The notes under the pieces were generated by a model. That model worked only from the letters and a program-made list of their open reading frames with translations, was not told the origin of the DNA and did not search any database. This document shows positions 17,990-27,808 of a stretch of 46,598 bases of DNA, piece after piece. How positions within the stretch are numbered: the first letter of the stretch is position 1; every line of letters starts with the position of its first letter. The position numbers were made by a program, and so were the translations under genes. Source of the stretch: Nitrosospira multiformis (GTDB taxonomy: Bacteria > Pseudomonadota > Gammaproteobacteria > Burkholderiales > Nitrosomonadaceae); assembly GCA_017306155.1 (NCBI GenBank), contig JAFKJB010000024.1, forward strand, positions 1-46,598, given 5' to 3'.

Positions 17990-18958
17990 GTGTCAATTGA
18001 ACGTATCAGAAGCCTGATCGCCCAGGATATGGGCAGGGTGGATACCGTAATTCGTGAAAAACTCCATTCGGAAGTCGCGCTCATCCGGCAGGTAAGCGAA
18101 TATATCATCAACAGCGGCGGGAAGCGCCTGCGACCCGCCCTGGTAATCCTGTCCGCCGGCGCGTTCGGCTACACCGGACAATACCATTACAATCTTGCCG
18201 CCATCGTGGAATTCATCCATACGGCAACCCTTCTGCATGACGATGTCGTGGATGCCTCCGACCTGAGGCGAAGCAAGGCGACTGCAAATGCCCTGTTCGG
18301 AAATGCCGCCAGTGTACTGGTCGGAGATTTTCTGTATTCCCGGGCGTTCCAGATGATGGTCGAAGTGGACAATATGCGTGTCATGCGGGTATTGGCCGAT
18401 GCAACCAACACGATTGCCGAAGGCGAAGTGTTGCAGCTGCTCAATGTTCGCGATCCGGACGTTGATGAGGAAAATTACCTGCGCGTGATCCGCTACAAGA
18501 CCGCGAAGCTGTTCGAAGCCGCAACGCGACTCGGCGCGATCCTCGGCAATGCCACGCCGGCGGAGGAAGAAGCGATGGCCGTGTATGGCATGCATCTTGG
18601 CACCGCGTTCCAGCTCACCGATGACATGCTGGATTATTCCGGGGACTATCACGAAACCGGCAAGAATCTGGGTGATGACCTGGCAGAAGGCAAGCCCACC
18701 CTGCCGTTGATCTATGCCATGAAAACAGGATCGAGCGTTCAGGCGGAGGTCATACGCAGCGCCATCGAGCAGGGAGGCGAGGGCGGTTTTCAGCCCGTGC
18801 TGGAAGTTATCCAGCAGACCGGCGCGCTGGATTATGCCAGACAACGGGCGCAAACCGAATCCGAGACGGCCTCCAATATGATTTCCTCGCTGCCGGATTC
18901 AGACTACAAGCAATGTCTGCTGGATTTGAGCACCTTTGCGGTGGCGAGAAATTATTAA
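17990..18958 (+). CDS. ispB: Octaprenyl/polyprenyl diphosphate synthase
   Basis: A 322-residue trans-prenyltransferase that makes the side chain of ubiquinone. The two Asp-rich motifs are [14 protein letters not shown] and QLTDDMLDY, with GGKRLRPAL for IPP binding. I chose the GTG at 17990, with AGGA 8 bases upstream, because the usual sequence ([13 protein letters not shown]) begins there. The frame is open to 17834 with no family match in that part. It is a single gene, divergent from rplU. Confidence 0.96.
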   Translation: MSIERIRSLIAQDMGRVDTVIREKLHSEVALIRQVSEYIINSGGKRLRPALVILSAGAFGYTGQYHYNLAAIVEFIHTATLLHDDVVDASDLRRSKATANALFGNAASVLVGDFLYSRAFQMMVEVDNMRVMRVLADATNTIAEGEVLQLLNVRDPDVDEENYLRVIRYKTAKLFEAATRLGAILGNATPAEEEAMAVYGMHLGTAFQLTDDMLDYSGDYHETGKNLGDDLAEGKPTLPLIYAMKTGSSVQAEVIRSAIEQGGEGGFQPVLEVIQQTGALDYARQRAQTESETASNMISSLPDSDYKQCLLDLSTFAVARNY

Positions 18959-18997
18959 TGGTTTTATCTGGATATAATCCGCCTGCTTCAGTGCAGG

Positions 18998-19020
18998 GCG
19001 CGGTGGCTCAGTCACCGCGC
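18998..19020 (+). terminator. Hairpin after ispB
   Basis: A perfect 8-bp GC-rich stem (GCGCGGTG with CACCGCGC) and a 7-base loop, 40 bases past the ispB stop. The T-rich tail is weak (TAATTTGG), so intrinsic termination is probable but not certain. Confidence 0.5.
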
Positions 19021-19118
19021 TAATTTGGATTGCCCCAAAACCCCTTCCTGCGTACAATTGCAGCCCACGTGCCTGACATGAATTGCTCCAGGCACCGCAA
19101 GTATCAAAGTCGGTTTTT

Positions 19119-19516
<398 letters not shown>

Positions 19517-19759
19517 TTGGGTAGAATCCTGTTCTTCGCCCTTATTGTCCTTCTTTTTTTCTGGGTAATAAGAAGTTACCGCCGCGCTCTCAAAAAACGC
19601 GAGGAGATGCATAAACAGCCTCAATCTCTCGAAGGTGAGGATATGGTCCGATGTGTTTACTGCGGTGTCCATCTGCCCAGAAGCGAGAGTATTACTTCGG
19701 AAGGCAATTTTTTCTGCAGCGACGAGCATCGGCGACTGCACCTACAATCTGAATCGTGA
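19517..19759 (+). CDS. PP0621-like small membrane-anchored zinc-ribbon protein
   Basis: An 80-residue protein with one N-terminal membrane helix (ILFFALIVLLFFWVI), a basic stretch, then a small metal-binding module with CVYCGVHLP and FCSDEHRRLH (Cys-x2-Cys, then Cys-x3-His). This matches the PP0621 family of proteobacterial proteins of unknown function. The start is a TTG with CGGAG upstream. Its stop overlaps the ampD GTG start, so the two genes form a coupled pair. Confidence 0.85.
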   Translation: MGRILFFALIVLLFFWVIRSYRRALKKREEMHKQPQSLEGEDMVRCVYCGVHLPRSESITSEGNFFCSDEHRRLHLQSES

Positions 19760-20376
19760 ACCTGCCGGTACAAATGGGCTACAGCCGGCAAAATGACACA
19801 GCGAGCAGCATCCAGAACGATGACTGCCTCATGCAGATCGATGCAACGGGGTGTGTGGACGGCATCCGCTTCATCGCTTCGCCCAATTTCGACGAACGTC
19901 CCGCCGGTTGTGCAATTTCACTGCTCGTGATTCACAACATCAGCCTTCCCCCCGATGAGTTTGACGGGGACGGCGTAGCCGAGTTATTCACCAACAGACT
20001 TGATCCGGAAGCCCACCCCTACTACCGCGCCATTCACGGGCTCAAGGTTTCCAGCCATTTTTATATCCGCCGGACGGGTGAGATCATTCAATTCGTCCCA
20101 TGCGAAAAACGCGCCTGGCACGCGGGGGAGTCCTGCTGGCAGGGCAGGGGGCGGTGCAATGACTTTTCCATCGGTATCGAACTCGAGGGCAGCGATTCGC
20201 AGCCTTTTACCGATTCTCAATATAGGGCACTGGTCGCGCTTACACTGGGACTGCAAAAGACGTATCCCATCGGGCACATCGCAGGGCATTCCGATATTGC
20301 GCCGGGTCGCAAGACCGACCCGGGCCCCTGTTTCGACTGGGAGCGTTATCGCGCAGCGCTCGCTGCCTCGCGTTAA
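19756..20376 (+). CDS. ampD: 1,6-anhydro-N-acetylmuramyl-L-alanine amidase
   Basis: A 206-residue cytosolic zinc amidase that cleaves the stem peptide from anhydro-muropeptides during cell-wall recycling. Visible family motifs are LVIHNISLPP with the first zinc His, HFYIRRTGEIIQFV, RAWHAG, NDFSIGIELEG, and GHSDIAPGRKTDPGPCFDW with the second His and the zinc Asp. The GTG start overlaps the preceding stop. The N-terminus is longer than in E. coli AmpD by about 20 residues. It converges with ybiT. Confidence 0.96.
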   Translation: MNLPVQMGYSRQNDTASSIQNDDCLMQIDATGCVDGIRFIASPNFDERPAGCAISLLVIHNISLPPDEFDGDGVAELFTNRLDPEAHPYYRAIHGLKVSSHFYIRRTGEIIQFVPCEKRAWHAGESCWQGRGRCNDFSIGIELEGSDSQPFTDSQYRALVALTLGLQKTYPIGHIAGHSDIAPGRKTDPGPCFDWERYRAALAASR

Positions 20377-20433
20377 GCCTTATCCGAGCCTGACGTAGTC
20401 TCTCGGTTAAATCAAAAAGAAGAACTCATCCTG

Positions 20434-22107
20434 TCATCTGGATGAGGCGCGCGCTTTTTCCTTGGCCGCGGCAGAACTATTCCCGCGCGCATTCACGCCA
20501 TCCGAAAAAATTCCCTGGCTTCGCAAATAATCCTCGTAGTTGCCCTTGAAGTCGACGACTCCCTCCGGCTTCATTTCAACGATGCGTGTTGCGAGAGATG
20601 ACACAAATTCGCGGTCGTGGGAAACGAAAATCAGCGTGCCTGTATATTTTTCCAGAGCAGCATTAAGCGATTCGATGGATTCCATGTCGAGATGGTTGGT
20701 GGGTTCGTCCATCAGCAACACATTGTTTCTTTGCAGCATGAGCTTGCCGAACAGCATACGTCCTTCCTCTCCGCCGGAAATGACGTTCACCGATTTTCTG
20801 ACTTCATCGCCCGAAAACAGCAACCTGCCGAGCACACTCCGTATCGCCTGGTCGTCATCGTGCTCGCCGCGCCACTGCGCCATCCATTCGGTAAGCGATA
20901 TATCGTTGTCGAAGTCCGCGGCATGGTCCTGGGCAAAATAGCCAGGACGCGCCTTCTCCGCCCATTTGACTTCTCCCGCGTCAGGCAGCAGATCACCGGC
21001 AAGGCAGCGCAGCAAGGTTGTCTTGCCAATGCCGTTCGGACCGATAATCGCAATTTTTTCGCCTGCTTCCACATTCATGCTGAATTTGTGGAACAGCGGT
21101 TTTTGCATTCCGGCAAAACCTTTGGTGATGCTTTGCACCGATACCGCCAGGCGGTGCAGCTTCTCGCGCTCGTCCATGTCCAGGCGGATGTATGGATACT
21201 GCCGGCTTGAAGGTTTCACATCTTCCAGCTTTATTTTTTCGATCTGGCGGGCACGGCTGGTTGCCTGTCGTGCTTTGGAGGCGTTGGCGGAAAAGCGGCT
21301 CACGAACGACTGCAATTCTGCAATCTGGGCTTTTTTCTTCGCGTTGTCGGCCAGCATGCGCTCCCGCACCTGGGTGGACGCAAGCATGTAGTCATCGTAA
21401 TTTCCCGGATAGATGCGGATTTCGCCGTAATCCAGGTCAGCCATGTGAGTACATACGCTGTTCAGGAAATGCCGGTCATGCGAAATGATGACAATCGTGC
21501 TCCTGCTGGTATTGATGACATCTTCCAGCCAGCGGATGGTATTGATATCGAGATTATTGGTAGGCTCGTCCAGGAGCAGGATATCCGGATCAGCAAACAA
21601 CGCCTGGGCAAGCAGTATGCGCAGCTTGAAGCCGGGCGCCACAGCGCTCATCAGCCCCTGATGCTGCGGCAGCGGTATGCCCACGCCGAGCAGCAGTTCT
21701 CCCGCGCGCGCTTCGGCGGAATAGCCATCCAGTTCAGCGAACCTCGCTTCCAGTTCCGCGGCGCGCATGTAGTCATCTTCCGTCGCATCGGGATTGGCAT
21801 AAATTGCGTCGCGTTCTTCCTTTACGCGCCACAGTTCTTCATGCCCCATCATCACCGTATCGATTACGGGACAATTTTCGAAAGCGAACTGGTCCTGGCG
21901 CAATTTTCCCACGCGCTCACCCGCATCTACACTGACATTGCCGGAAGTAGGCTCCAGATCGTCCCCCAGGATTTTCATGAAGGTCGATTTCCCGCACCCG
22001 TTGGCGCCGATCAATCCGTAACGGTTGCCATCGCCGAACTTGACCGAGACATTCTCGAACAGGGGTTTTGCCCCAAACTGCATGGTGATATTGGCTGTCG
22101 TAATCAA
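20434..22107 (-). CDS. ybiT: ABC-F ATPase, YbiT type
   Basis: A 557-residue soluble protein with two ABC ATPase domains and no membrane segments. Walker A motifs are GANGCGKST and GPNGIGKTT. Walker B regions are [12 protein letters not shown] and [13 protein letters not shown] charged linker lies between the two domains. ABC-F proteins act on the ribosome E site in translation. The start TTG at 22107 matches the family start ([12 protein letters not shown]) and has GAGAGGAAA upstream. The 30-codon extension to 22197 shows no similarity I recognise. The gene converges with ampD. Confidence 0.93.
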   Translation of the reverse strand: MITTANITMQFGAKPLFENVSVKFGDGNRYGLIGANGCGKSTFMKILGDDLEPTSGNVSVDAGERVGKLRQDQFAFENCPVIDTVMMGHEELWRVKEERDAIYANPDATEDDYMRAAELEARFAELDGYSAEARAGELLLGVGIPLPQHQGLMSAVAPGFKLRILLAQALFADPDILLLDEPTNNLDINTIRWLEDVINTSRSTIVIISHDRHFLNSVCTHMADLDYGEIRIYPGNYDDYMLASTQVRERMLADNAKKKAQIAELQSFVSRFSANASKARQATSRARQIEKIKLEDVKPSSRQYPYIRLDMDEREKLHRLAVSVQSITKGFAGMQKPLFHKFSMNVEAGEKIAIIGPNGIGKTTLLRCLAGDLLPDAGEVKWAEKARPGYFAQDHAADFDNDISLTEWMAQWRGEHDDDQAIRSVLGRLLFSGDEVRKSVNVISGGEEGRMLFGKLMLQRNNVLLMDEPTNHLDMESIESLNAALEKYTGTLIFVSHDREFVSSLATRIVEMKPEGVVDFKGNYEDYLRSQGIFSDGVNARGNSSAAAKEKARASSR

Positions 22108-22343
22108 CGTCTTTTCCTCTCTCTGTCCCCGAGAAGGGGCTGGAAAAAACTCTCCATTATACGTTTCCTGCATCGGAAACGGAATAGGACCCTCCACGGA
22201 GGTCGAACAAGGACCCGGTAAGCAGGGCTTGCAGACATCCCGGTTTACTGAGAGATTCGTAGGGAACCGTTGAACAATCCCTCGCAGGCGCGACGGCAGC
22301 TTTGCGGGATGAGATGCGCGAAAGGCGACGACGCGAATGGTGC

Positions 22344-22498
22344 GATCGCGGAGAGAGGAGCAGTGTCTTCCGAAGGAAGATGCGACCTCGAAGCGGGATG
22401 CTGACGCCCCAGATTCGATTTCGCGCGGTCGTTACACCCCGACGCTGGCCGATCCCGCTTTGCGGGTCCCTCGGCCAACGCTTTGGGGTGTCCTTCGC
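22344..22498. repeat. Internal repeat unit 1 of the MITE-like element
   Basis: About 155 bp resembling unit 2, offset by 223 bp. Shared blocks are GAGGAGCAGTGTC, CCGAAGGAAGATGCGAC, GAAGCGGGATGCTG and GATCCCGCTTTGCGGGTCCC. AAGCGGGAT (22391-22399) is an inverted copy of ATCCCGCTT (22452-22460), so the unit can fold. Confidence 0.8.
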
Positions 22499-22566
22499 TA
22501 GGAGCCTGACAAAGCAGATCGCCTGCAAAGCCCCGTCCCGTCCGGGTTGCAGCAAAATCAGGCGGC

Positions 22567-22724
22567 GACCGCGGAGGGAGGAGCAGTGTCTTTCCGAAGG
22601 AAGATGCGACCCCGAAGCGGGATGCTGGCACCCACGAGGCGAGCTGGGTCGCGGTCGTGGCACTCGACGCTGCCCGATCCCGCTTTGCGGGTCCCTCGGG
22701 CGACGCTCTGGAGTGCCACTTCGT
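22567..22724. repeat. Internal repeat unit 2 of the MITE-like element
   Basis: A direct repeat of unit 1 with scattered substitutions. The same inverted pair is kept: AAGCGGGAT at 22615-22623 and ATCCCGCTT at 22677-22685. The hairpin CCCGCTTTGCGGG is also retained. Conservation of the folding parts while the spacers differ suggests structure matters. Confidence 0.8.
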
Positions 22725-22884
22725 TGCGCTCCTCGGCATCGTAGTCCAAGCTACGACCTTCGTCGCGTGCCTCGTGATCATTCCGATTTTGACAGCAACG
22801 CGCTCCGCGGAGGATTTGTTCAGCGGTCCCCTAGGTTTTCACCTGATCCTGTATCATTACCGTTTCGGCTTAAACCGGTGTTTT

Positions 22885-23853
22885 ATGAAGATTACATTTC
22901 TGGATTTCGAGCAGCCGATTGCTGAGCTTGAAGCAAAAATAGAAGAATTGCGTTTTGCCCAGGATGACTCGGCCGTCGATATTTCAGCCGAAATACTGCG
23001 TCTGCAAAAGAAAAGCCAGTCCCTCACCAACAGCATATACGGGAAGCTCACGCCCTGGCAGATTTCACAGGTGGCGCGCCACCCGCAGCGCCCTTATACG
23101 CTCGATTACATTCAGAATCTTTTCACGGATTTCGAAGAACTCCACGGCGACCGGGGTTTTGCGGATGACCATGCCATAATAGGCGGATTGGCGCGTTTCA
23201 ATGGCCAGCCAACCGTGGTGATCGGCCACCAGAAGGGGCGTGACACCAAGGAAAAAATCTATCGTAATTTTGGCATGCCCAAGCCCGAGGGGTATCGCAA
23301 GGCGTTGCGCCTGATGCGCTTGGCAGAAAAATTCGGCCTTCCGCTATTCACGTTCATCGATACGCCAGGCGCATATCCTGGCATTGGGGCGGAAGAACGC
23401 GGCCAGTCAGAAGCGATTGGACACAACCTGTATGTATTGGCGGAGTTGAAAGTGCCGGTGATCTGCACCGTTATCGGGGAGGGCGGGTCTGGCGGCGCAC
23501 TGGCTGTGGCGGTGGGCGACGCAATCCAGATGCTGCAATATGCAACCTATTCCGTCATTTCTCCCGAAGGCTGCGCCTCCATCCTCTGGAAGAGTGCTGA
23601 CAAGGCGCCTGAAGCTGCCGAGATCATGGGAATCACGGCGCCTCGCCTCAAAAGCCTGGGCCTGATAGACATGATCATCAGCGAGCCTTCCGGAGGGGCG
23701 CATCGTGATCATCCCGGGACCATGCAAGCCGTAAGGAAAGCCTTGCAGGACTCGCTCGAACTCCTGCAGGACTATTCCCTCGAAACGTTGCTGGAGAAAC
23801 GCTTTGAGCGGCTGATGGGATATGGCAAGTTCAAAGAAGTCAAAGCCAGATAA
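22885..23853 (+). CDS. accA: Acetyl-CoA carboxylase carboxyltransferase subunit alpha
   Basis: A 322-residue subunit of the biotin-dependent enzyme that makes malonyl-CoA for fatty-acid synthesis. The start [19 protein letters not shown] is the family start, so the open frame upstream to 22657 (inside the repeat element) is not coding. Conserved parts include [43 protein letters not shown] and [10 protein letters not shown]. The ribosome site is weak. The tilS start overlaps its last 32 bases, a common pairing. Confidence 0.98.
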   Translation: MKITFLDFEQPIAELEAKIEELRFAQDDSAVDISAEILRLQKKSQSLTNSIYGKLTPWQISQVARHPQRPYTLDYIQNLFTDFEELHGDRGFADDHAIIGGLARFNGQPTVVIGHQKGRDTKEKIYRNFGMPKPEGYRKALRLMRLAEKFGLPLFTFIDTPGAYPGIGAEERGQSEAIGHNLYVLAELKVPVICTVIGEGGSGGALAVAVGDAIQMLQYATYSVISPEGCASILWKSADKAPEAAEIMGITAPRLKSLGLIDMIISEPSGGAHRDHPGTMQAVRKALQDSLELLQDYSLETLLEKRFERLMGYGKFKEVKAR

Positions 23854-25270
23854 TATTTCGCGCAAGGCGCAGCATGTATTGCGTACCCAGGTCCAGACCG
23901 GCGATCATCTGACCGTTGCCTTGAGCGGCGGAGTGGATTCGGCAGCGCTGCTGCACCTGCTGGTCCCGCTTGCCTGGCAAATGCAACTCCTGCTCTCCGC
24001 CGTTCATGTCAACCACGGCATCAGCCCAAATGCGGACAAATGGAGTGAATTCTGCCGAAACCTGTGCCAGTCTCGAAACATTCCCCTTGAAATTGCCGGA
24101 GTAAAAGTCACGCGCGCGCCGGGAGCCAGTCTGGAAGCCGCAGCACGTGAAGAACGCTATCGCATCTTTGGAAATCTCCAGACCGATTACGTGGTGCTGG
24201 CCCAGCATCTGGACGACCAGGCAGAAACGCTGCTGCTGCAATTGCTGCGCGGTGCAGGAGTAAAGGGTCTGAGTGCAATGCCGGTGGTGAGAACCGCGCG
24301 AAAAGAAATGGACGAGCAAGTCTCGACGGGCTCCATCCCTGCCCCTGAGCGCAAGCCGAAGCTGCTTCGGCCTTTGCTTGACGTTTCGCGGCGGGAGATC
24401 GAAGATTATGCGAAAGAGCACGCTTTGCAGTGGATTACCGATGAAAGCAACGATGAGGTATCTTTCGATCGGAATTTTCTGCGTCATGCGCTTTTTCCGC
24501 TTCTGGAAAAGCGCTTTCCCGCTTATCGTACGACTTTCCTGCGCGCCAGCCGCCATATGGCACAGGCGTCCGCCTTACTGGATGAATTGGCCGAGATCGA
24601 TAGCGCGCAATACGCCGTACCCGGAAAACTCCATGTCGAAGACTTACGGAAACTGGGTTTTCCGCGGGCCCGGAACCTGTTGCGCTACACGCTGGCGCAG
24701 CATGGCGTCATACTGCCCAGCACGGTAAAGCTCGAAGAAATTCTGCGGCAGATGCTCTCCTCGCGTCCCGATACAAAACTGCATGTCGTTTTCGGAAATA
24801 CAGAAATCCGGTGCTTCAGAGGTCGGGTGCATATACGAAAAGCCCAAACGGTAGTTCAAGCGATTCCCGCGGCTCACTGGCATCTCGTCTGGCGAGGAGA
24901 AGAGCAGCTTCCCATTCCCGAGCTTGGCGGAACCCTCCGGTTTGCGCGCTGTATAGGCGCAGGAATCAGCTTGCAAAAGATCGATGAGCAGTCCCTGATG
25001 ATCCGTGTGCGCCAGGGCGGGGAACGTTTGCGTCCAGACTGCAACCGTCCGCGCCGCAGCCTTAAAAACCTGCTGCGGGAAGCATCGCTTCCACCCTGGC
25101 AACGGCAAAGGCTGCCGCTGATATTCAGCGGGGAGCAGCTGATCTGCGTGCCGGGAATCGGAGTGGAGTGCGACTTTCAGGCAGCGGACGACGGACAGGG
25201 TCTGGTGGTGGAGTGGCAGGCAAATCCAGGTCTTCCATGGGGAGGATGCGAGATTCCTCATTCAGCCTGA
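23822..25270 (+). CDS. tilS: tRNA(Ile)-lysidine synthetase
   Basis: A 482-residue enzyme that attaches lysine to C34 of tRNA-Ile(CAU), so that the tRNA reads AUA and is charged with Ile. The N-terminal PP-loop is [16 protein letters not shown]. The motif [11 protein letters not shown] and the [11 protein letters not shown] segment follow. The C-terminal region has [22 protein letters not shown], shared with other TilS proteins (shown here as RQGGERLR and SLKNLL). The ATG lies within the end of accA. Length is typical. Confidence 0.96.
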   Translation: MASSKKSKPDNISRKAQHVLRTQVQTGDHLTVALSGGVDSAALLHLLVPLAWQMQLLLSAVHVNHGISPNADKWSEFCRNLCQSRNIPLEIAGVKVTRAPGASLEAAAREERYRIFGNLQTDYVVLAQHLDDQAETLLLQLLRGAGVKGLSAMPVVRTARKEMDEQVSTGSIPAPERKPKLLRPLLDVSRREIEDYAKEHALQWITDESNDEVSFDRNFLRHALFPLLEKRFPAYRTTFLRASRHMAQASALLDELAEIDSAQYAVPGKLHVEDLRKLGFPRARNLLRYTLAQHGVILPSTVKLEEILRQMLSSRPDTKLHVVFGNTEIRCFRGRVHIRKAQTVVQAIPAAHWHLVWRGEEQLPIPELGGTLRFARCIGAGISLQKIDEQSLMIRVRQGGERLRPDCNRPRRSLKNLLREASLPPWQRQRLPLIFSGEQLICVPGIGVECDFQAADDGQGLVVEWQANPGLPWGGCEIPHSA

Positions 25271-25674
25271 TAAAAGAAGAAAGAGTTTCCACAAACGGGT
25301 CATTCCAGACTTGACTCGGAATCCATTTCGTTGACTACCTGTCGTGCTTGAAGCCCGTCCGGGTTGCGTACGTCAGGTTGTGCAGATATGGTCGGGCATG
25401 AGGTGGAAGATCAAGGTCTCGCCAATATTCCGCTGCCTGCGGGCAGGGGAGCCAGCGGCGCGCTAGCTATCCGTTTCCTGTTTCGAATCCGTGATCCTCT
25501 TCTCTTCTGAACGCTTTGCTCATATTCTCTATAGTCTTCTGGAAAATGGCTCGAGATCAGAGGCATCTGGTTATGAATGATTCCAGACGTCCGGCAAAAA
25601 ATGGTGCCTGCAATGGAGATTGTCGATGAATTATTTCCAATCATTGCCGCAAGTGCGGCTGGAGGGCGGATGAC
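25271..25674. other. Intergenic region tilS-nnrS, no gene seen
   Basis: About 400 bases without a supported gene. It contains a small palindrome (CCTGCGGGCAGG) near 25436-25447, and a 14-mer (CCCGTCCGGGTTGC, 25354-25367) that also occurs at 22537-22550 inside the MITE-like element. The nnrS promoter should be here. I saw no clear FNR or NsrR site. Confidence 0.5.
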
Positions 25675-26940
25675 ATGAAAAGCAGCGAATCGGGATACCC
25701 CTTACCTTTTTGGTATTACCTTTCCACAGCGCCCCACCGCCCGATGTTCCTCGCAGGAACGCTGCAAGGCGTACTGACGCTCGCCTGGTGGGTATTCGAT
25801 CTCGCTACCCGGAGCGGGGGAGCAGGTGGATTGCCCTGGTCTGTTCCTCCGGCATGGGCCCATGCCTTCCTGATGGTCTACGGCTTTTTTTCGTTTTTTA
25901 TTTTCGGGTTTCTGTTCACCACCTTTCCAAACTGGATGAACGGTGAAAAGATCAAGCCGCGGTATTTCATCAGTTCATGCCTGTTGATGGCGATGGGCAA
26001 TGCGCTTTTCTACGCGGGACTCGCAACCGGCAAGACAATCCTGGCAATTGGCGTGATCCTGTTGCTCGCGGGCTTCAGTGTAGGAATCTTCGCACTTTTG
26101 CGAGTGCTGCTTCAAGCGGAAAAGCAGGATAAGCGGCACCCCATCGCGTCAGCTGGCGGATTGCTGGGCGGTTGGCTCGGCATATTCTCCTACCTGCTCT
26201 GGCTGTTGTCGGACGATTCCATGCTTCGCGAATTTTCCCGCGCAGCGGGCATCTGGTTTTTCATCCTGCCGATTATATTGGCCGTCAGCCATCGCATGAT
26301 TCCATTTTTTTCCAGCCGCGTGCTGGAGAATTATGTCGTCGCGCGCCCTTACTGGATACTCTGGTTGATGATCGCCTGCTCGGCCGGGCACGGCATCCTG
26401 GAATTATCAGGGACCGGATCCCGCTATACCTGGCTGCTGGATTTTCCGCTCGCAGTGTCTGCCGCCTATCTATCCTTCACCTGGGGATTGCTGCGCAGCT
26501 CTCGCATCCACCTCCTGGCGGCGCTGCATATCGCCTTTGCGTGGTTGCCCATCGGCATGCTGCTGCATGGCTCGCAAAGCCTTGTCCTGTTCATGAGTGG
26601 CGGAACGTCCTGGGTAATGGGTCTTGCTCCGTTGCATGCGCTTGCCATCGGCTACTTCGCCGGGATGGTGCTTGGCATGGCTTCGCGCGTCACGCTCGGG
26701 CATTCCGGGCGTCCACTGGTGATGGATGACGTCACCTGGAGAATCTTCCTCGTCTTTCAGCTTGCAACGCTTTTCCGCGTACTGCCCGACGTTCTTGCCG
26801 CAGTCTTTCCGCAGGCTGCCCCGCGGGCTCCCGGCTTGTACCTTCTCGCCGGATTGGCCTGGCTGATCTGCTTCACGCTCTGGGCCTTTCGTTTTGCGCC
26901 CATCTACTGGCGCCCCCGCATCGATGGCAAGCCGGGCTGA
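25675..26940 (+). CDS. nnrS: NnrS family protein
   Basis: A 421-residue inner-membrane protein with about twelve hydrophobic helices. Typical features are the N-terminal APHRPMFLAG, the WAHAFLMVYGFF segment with an intramembrane His, GFLFTTFPNW, AVSHRMIPFFSSRVL, and LHALAIGYFAGMVLGMASRVTLGHSGRPL. NnrS proteins bind heme and copper and protect cells from nitric-oxide stress. That role suits an organism producing NO during nitrogen metabolism. It is a single gene, convergent with the pirin gene. Confidence 0.93.
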   Translation: MKSSESGYPLPFWYYLSTAPHRPMFLAGTLQGVLTLAWWVFDLATRSGGAGGLPWSVPPAWAHAFLMVYGFFSFFIFGFLFTTFPNWMNGEKIKPRYFISSCLLMAMGNALFYAGLATGKTILAIGVILLLAGFSVGIFALLRVLLQAEKQDKRHPIASAGGLLGGWLGIFSYLLWLLSDDSMLREFSRAAGIWFFILPIILAVSHRMIPFFSSRVLENYVVARPYWILWLMIACSAGHGILELSGTGSRYTWLLDFPLAVSAAYLSFTWGLLRSSRIHLLAALHIAFAWLPIGMLLHGSQSLVLFMSGGTSWVMGLAPLHALAIGYFAGMVLGMASRVTLGHSGRPLVMDDVTWRIFLVFQLATLFRVLPDVLAAVFPQAAPRAPGLYLLAGLAWLICFTLWAFRFAPIYWRPRIDGKPG

Positions 26941-27030
26941 AGAAAGGCGGCGGGACCATGTCCAGCACCTTATCCGGGAACCTCATATAACCTCCTGGCA
27001 AACGCACTGATTCCCCTGCCAGAATGCCCT

Positions 27031-27729
27031 TCACCACAATTCAAACACCAGCACTTCCGCTTTTTGACCCTGGTCGAGAACCAGACGGTCTTCATCGGTA
27101 AGCATGGCGGCATCTCCCGTTTCAAGCGGATAACCATTCAGTGATACCTGGCCGCGCGCAATGTGGACGTAAACATCATCCCCTGAGGCAATACCCTGTT
27201 CAATTCGCTCATCTCTATCTACCAGGGCAGCGAACATCCTGGCATCGGTCTGTATTTTTACAGAACCACTGGCGCCATCCGGCGAGGCAACCAGGCGCAG
27301 CTTCCCGCGCTTTTCCGCTTCATCAAAGTATTTCTCTTCATAGCCGGGCGGAATACCGCTCTTGTTGGGCAGAAACCAGATTTGCAGGAAATGAACTGTT
27401 TCGCTCTGCGAGGCATTGAATTCGCTATGTCGCACGCCAGTGCCCGCGCTCATGCGCTGCACGCTGCCGGGACGTATCACTGAACCGCTTCCGGTGCTGT
27501 CTTTGTGCGCCAGCGCGCCTTCCAGCACATAGCTGACAATCTCCATGTCGCGGTGTCCATGCGTGCCGAAACCCTGTCCCGGCTGGACAGTGTCGTCATT
27601 GATCACCCGCAGTGAACGAAACTGTGTGTGCTCAGGATCGTGATAGTCCGCGAAAGAAAAGCTGTGCCAGGAATTCAGCCAGCCGTGGTCGGCATGGCCC
27701 CGCTCATGGGCGCGACGCAGTTGGATCAT
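27031..27729 (-). CDS. Pirin family protein (YhhW-like)
   Basis: A 232-residue bicupin. The N-terminal cupin has the metal ligands in GFGTHGHRDMEIVSYVLEG and GVRHSEFN (His, His, His, Glu). The family start is MIQLRRAHERG. The ATG at 27729 has AAAGGA 8 bases upstream, and the open frame to 27789 is not conserved. Some members are quercetin dioxygenases, others redox-sensing regulators; the sequence does not tell which. It follows the MFS gene by 79 bases on the same strand. Confidence 0.93.
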   Translation of the reverse strand: MIQLRRAHERGHADHGWLNSWHSFSFADYHDPEHTQFRSLRVINDDTVQPGQGFGTHGHRDMEIVSYVLEGALAHKDSTGSGSVIRPGSVQRMSAGTGVRHSEFNASQSETVHFLQIWFLPNKSGIPPGYEEKYFDEAEKRGKLRLVASPDGASGSVKIQTDARMFAALVDRDERIEQGIASGDDVYVHIARGQVSLNGYPLETGDAAMLTDEDRLVLDQGQKAEVLVFELW

Positions 27730-27808
27730 GTAAATGTTCCTTTCATTCAGTGGGTGAGATGGAAAAAGGGGAGTCATCCAGTTCGGCAATTTACGCGGCA
27801 GTTTCCTT

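Larger units (their letters stand above)
22259..22833. mobile_element. 575-bp MITE-like element with terminal inverted repeats
   Basis: The left end (22259-22291) and the reverse complement of the right end (22799-22833) agree at most positions. They share TAGGG-ACCG-TGAACA, then ATCC, and end in GCGCG. A TA dinucleotide lies at both outer ends, consistent with insertion at TA as seen for IS630/Tc1-like and some IS5-family elements. There is no transposase frame; the reading frames inside are low-complexity and in several phases. The interior contains two diverged tandem repeats. It sits between ybiT and accA. Confidence 0.72.

Noticed and set aside
22245-22781. Several 60-180 codon frames within the MITE-like element
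   Set aside because: They exist in most phases, are Arg/Pro/Ser-rich, and arise from the GC-rich repeats. None resembles a transposase.
25354-25367. 14-mer shared with the MITE-like element, considered as a second copy
   Set aside because: Half of it is a self-complementary CCCGTCCGGG and the flanks do not match, so chance is likely.
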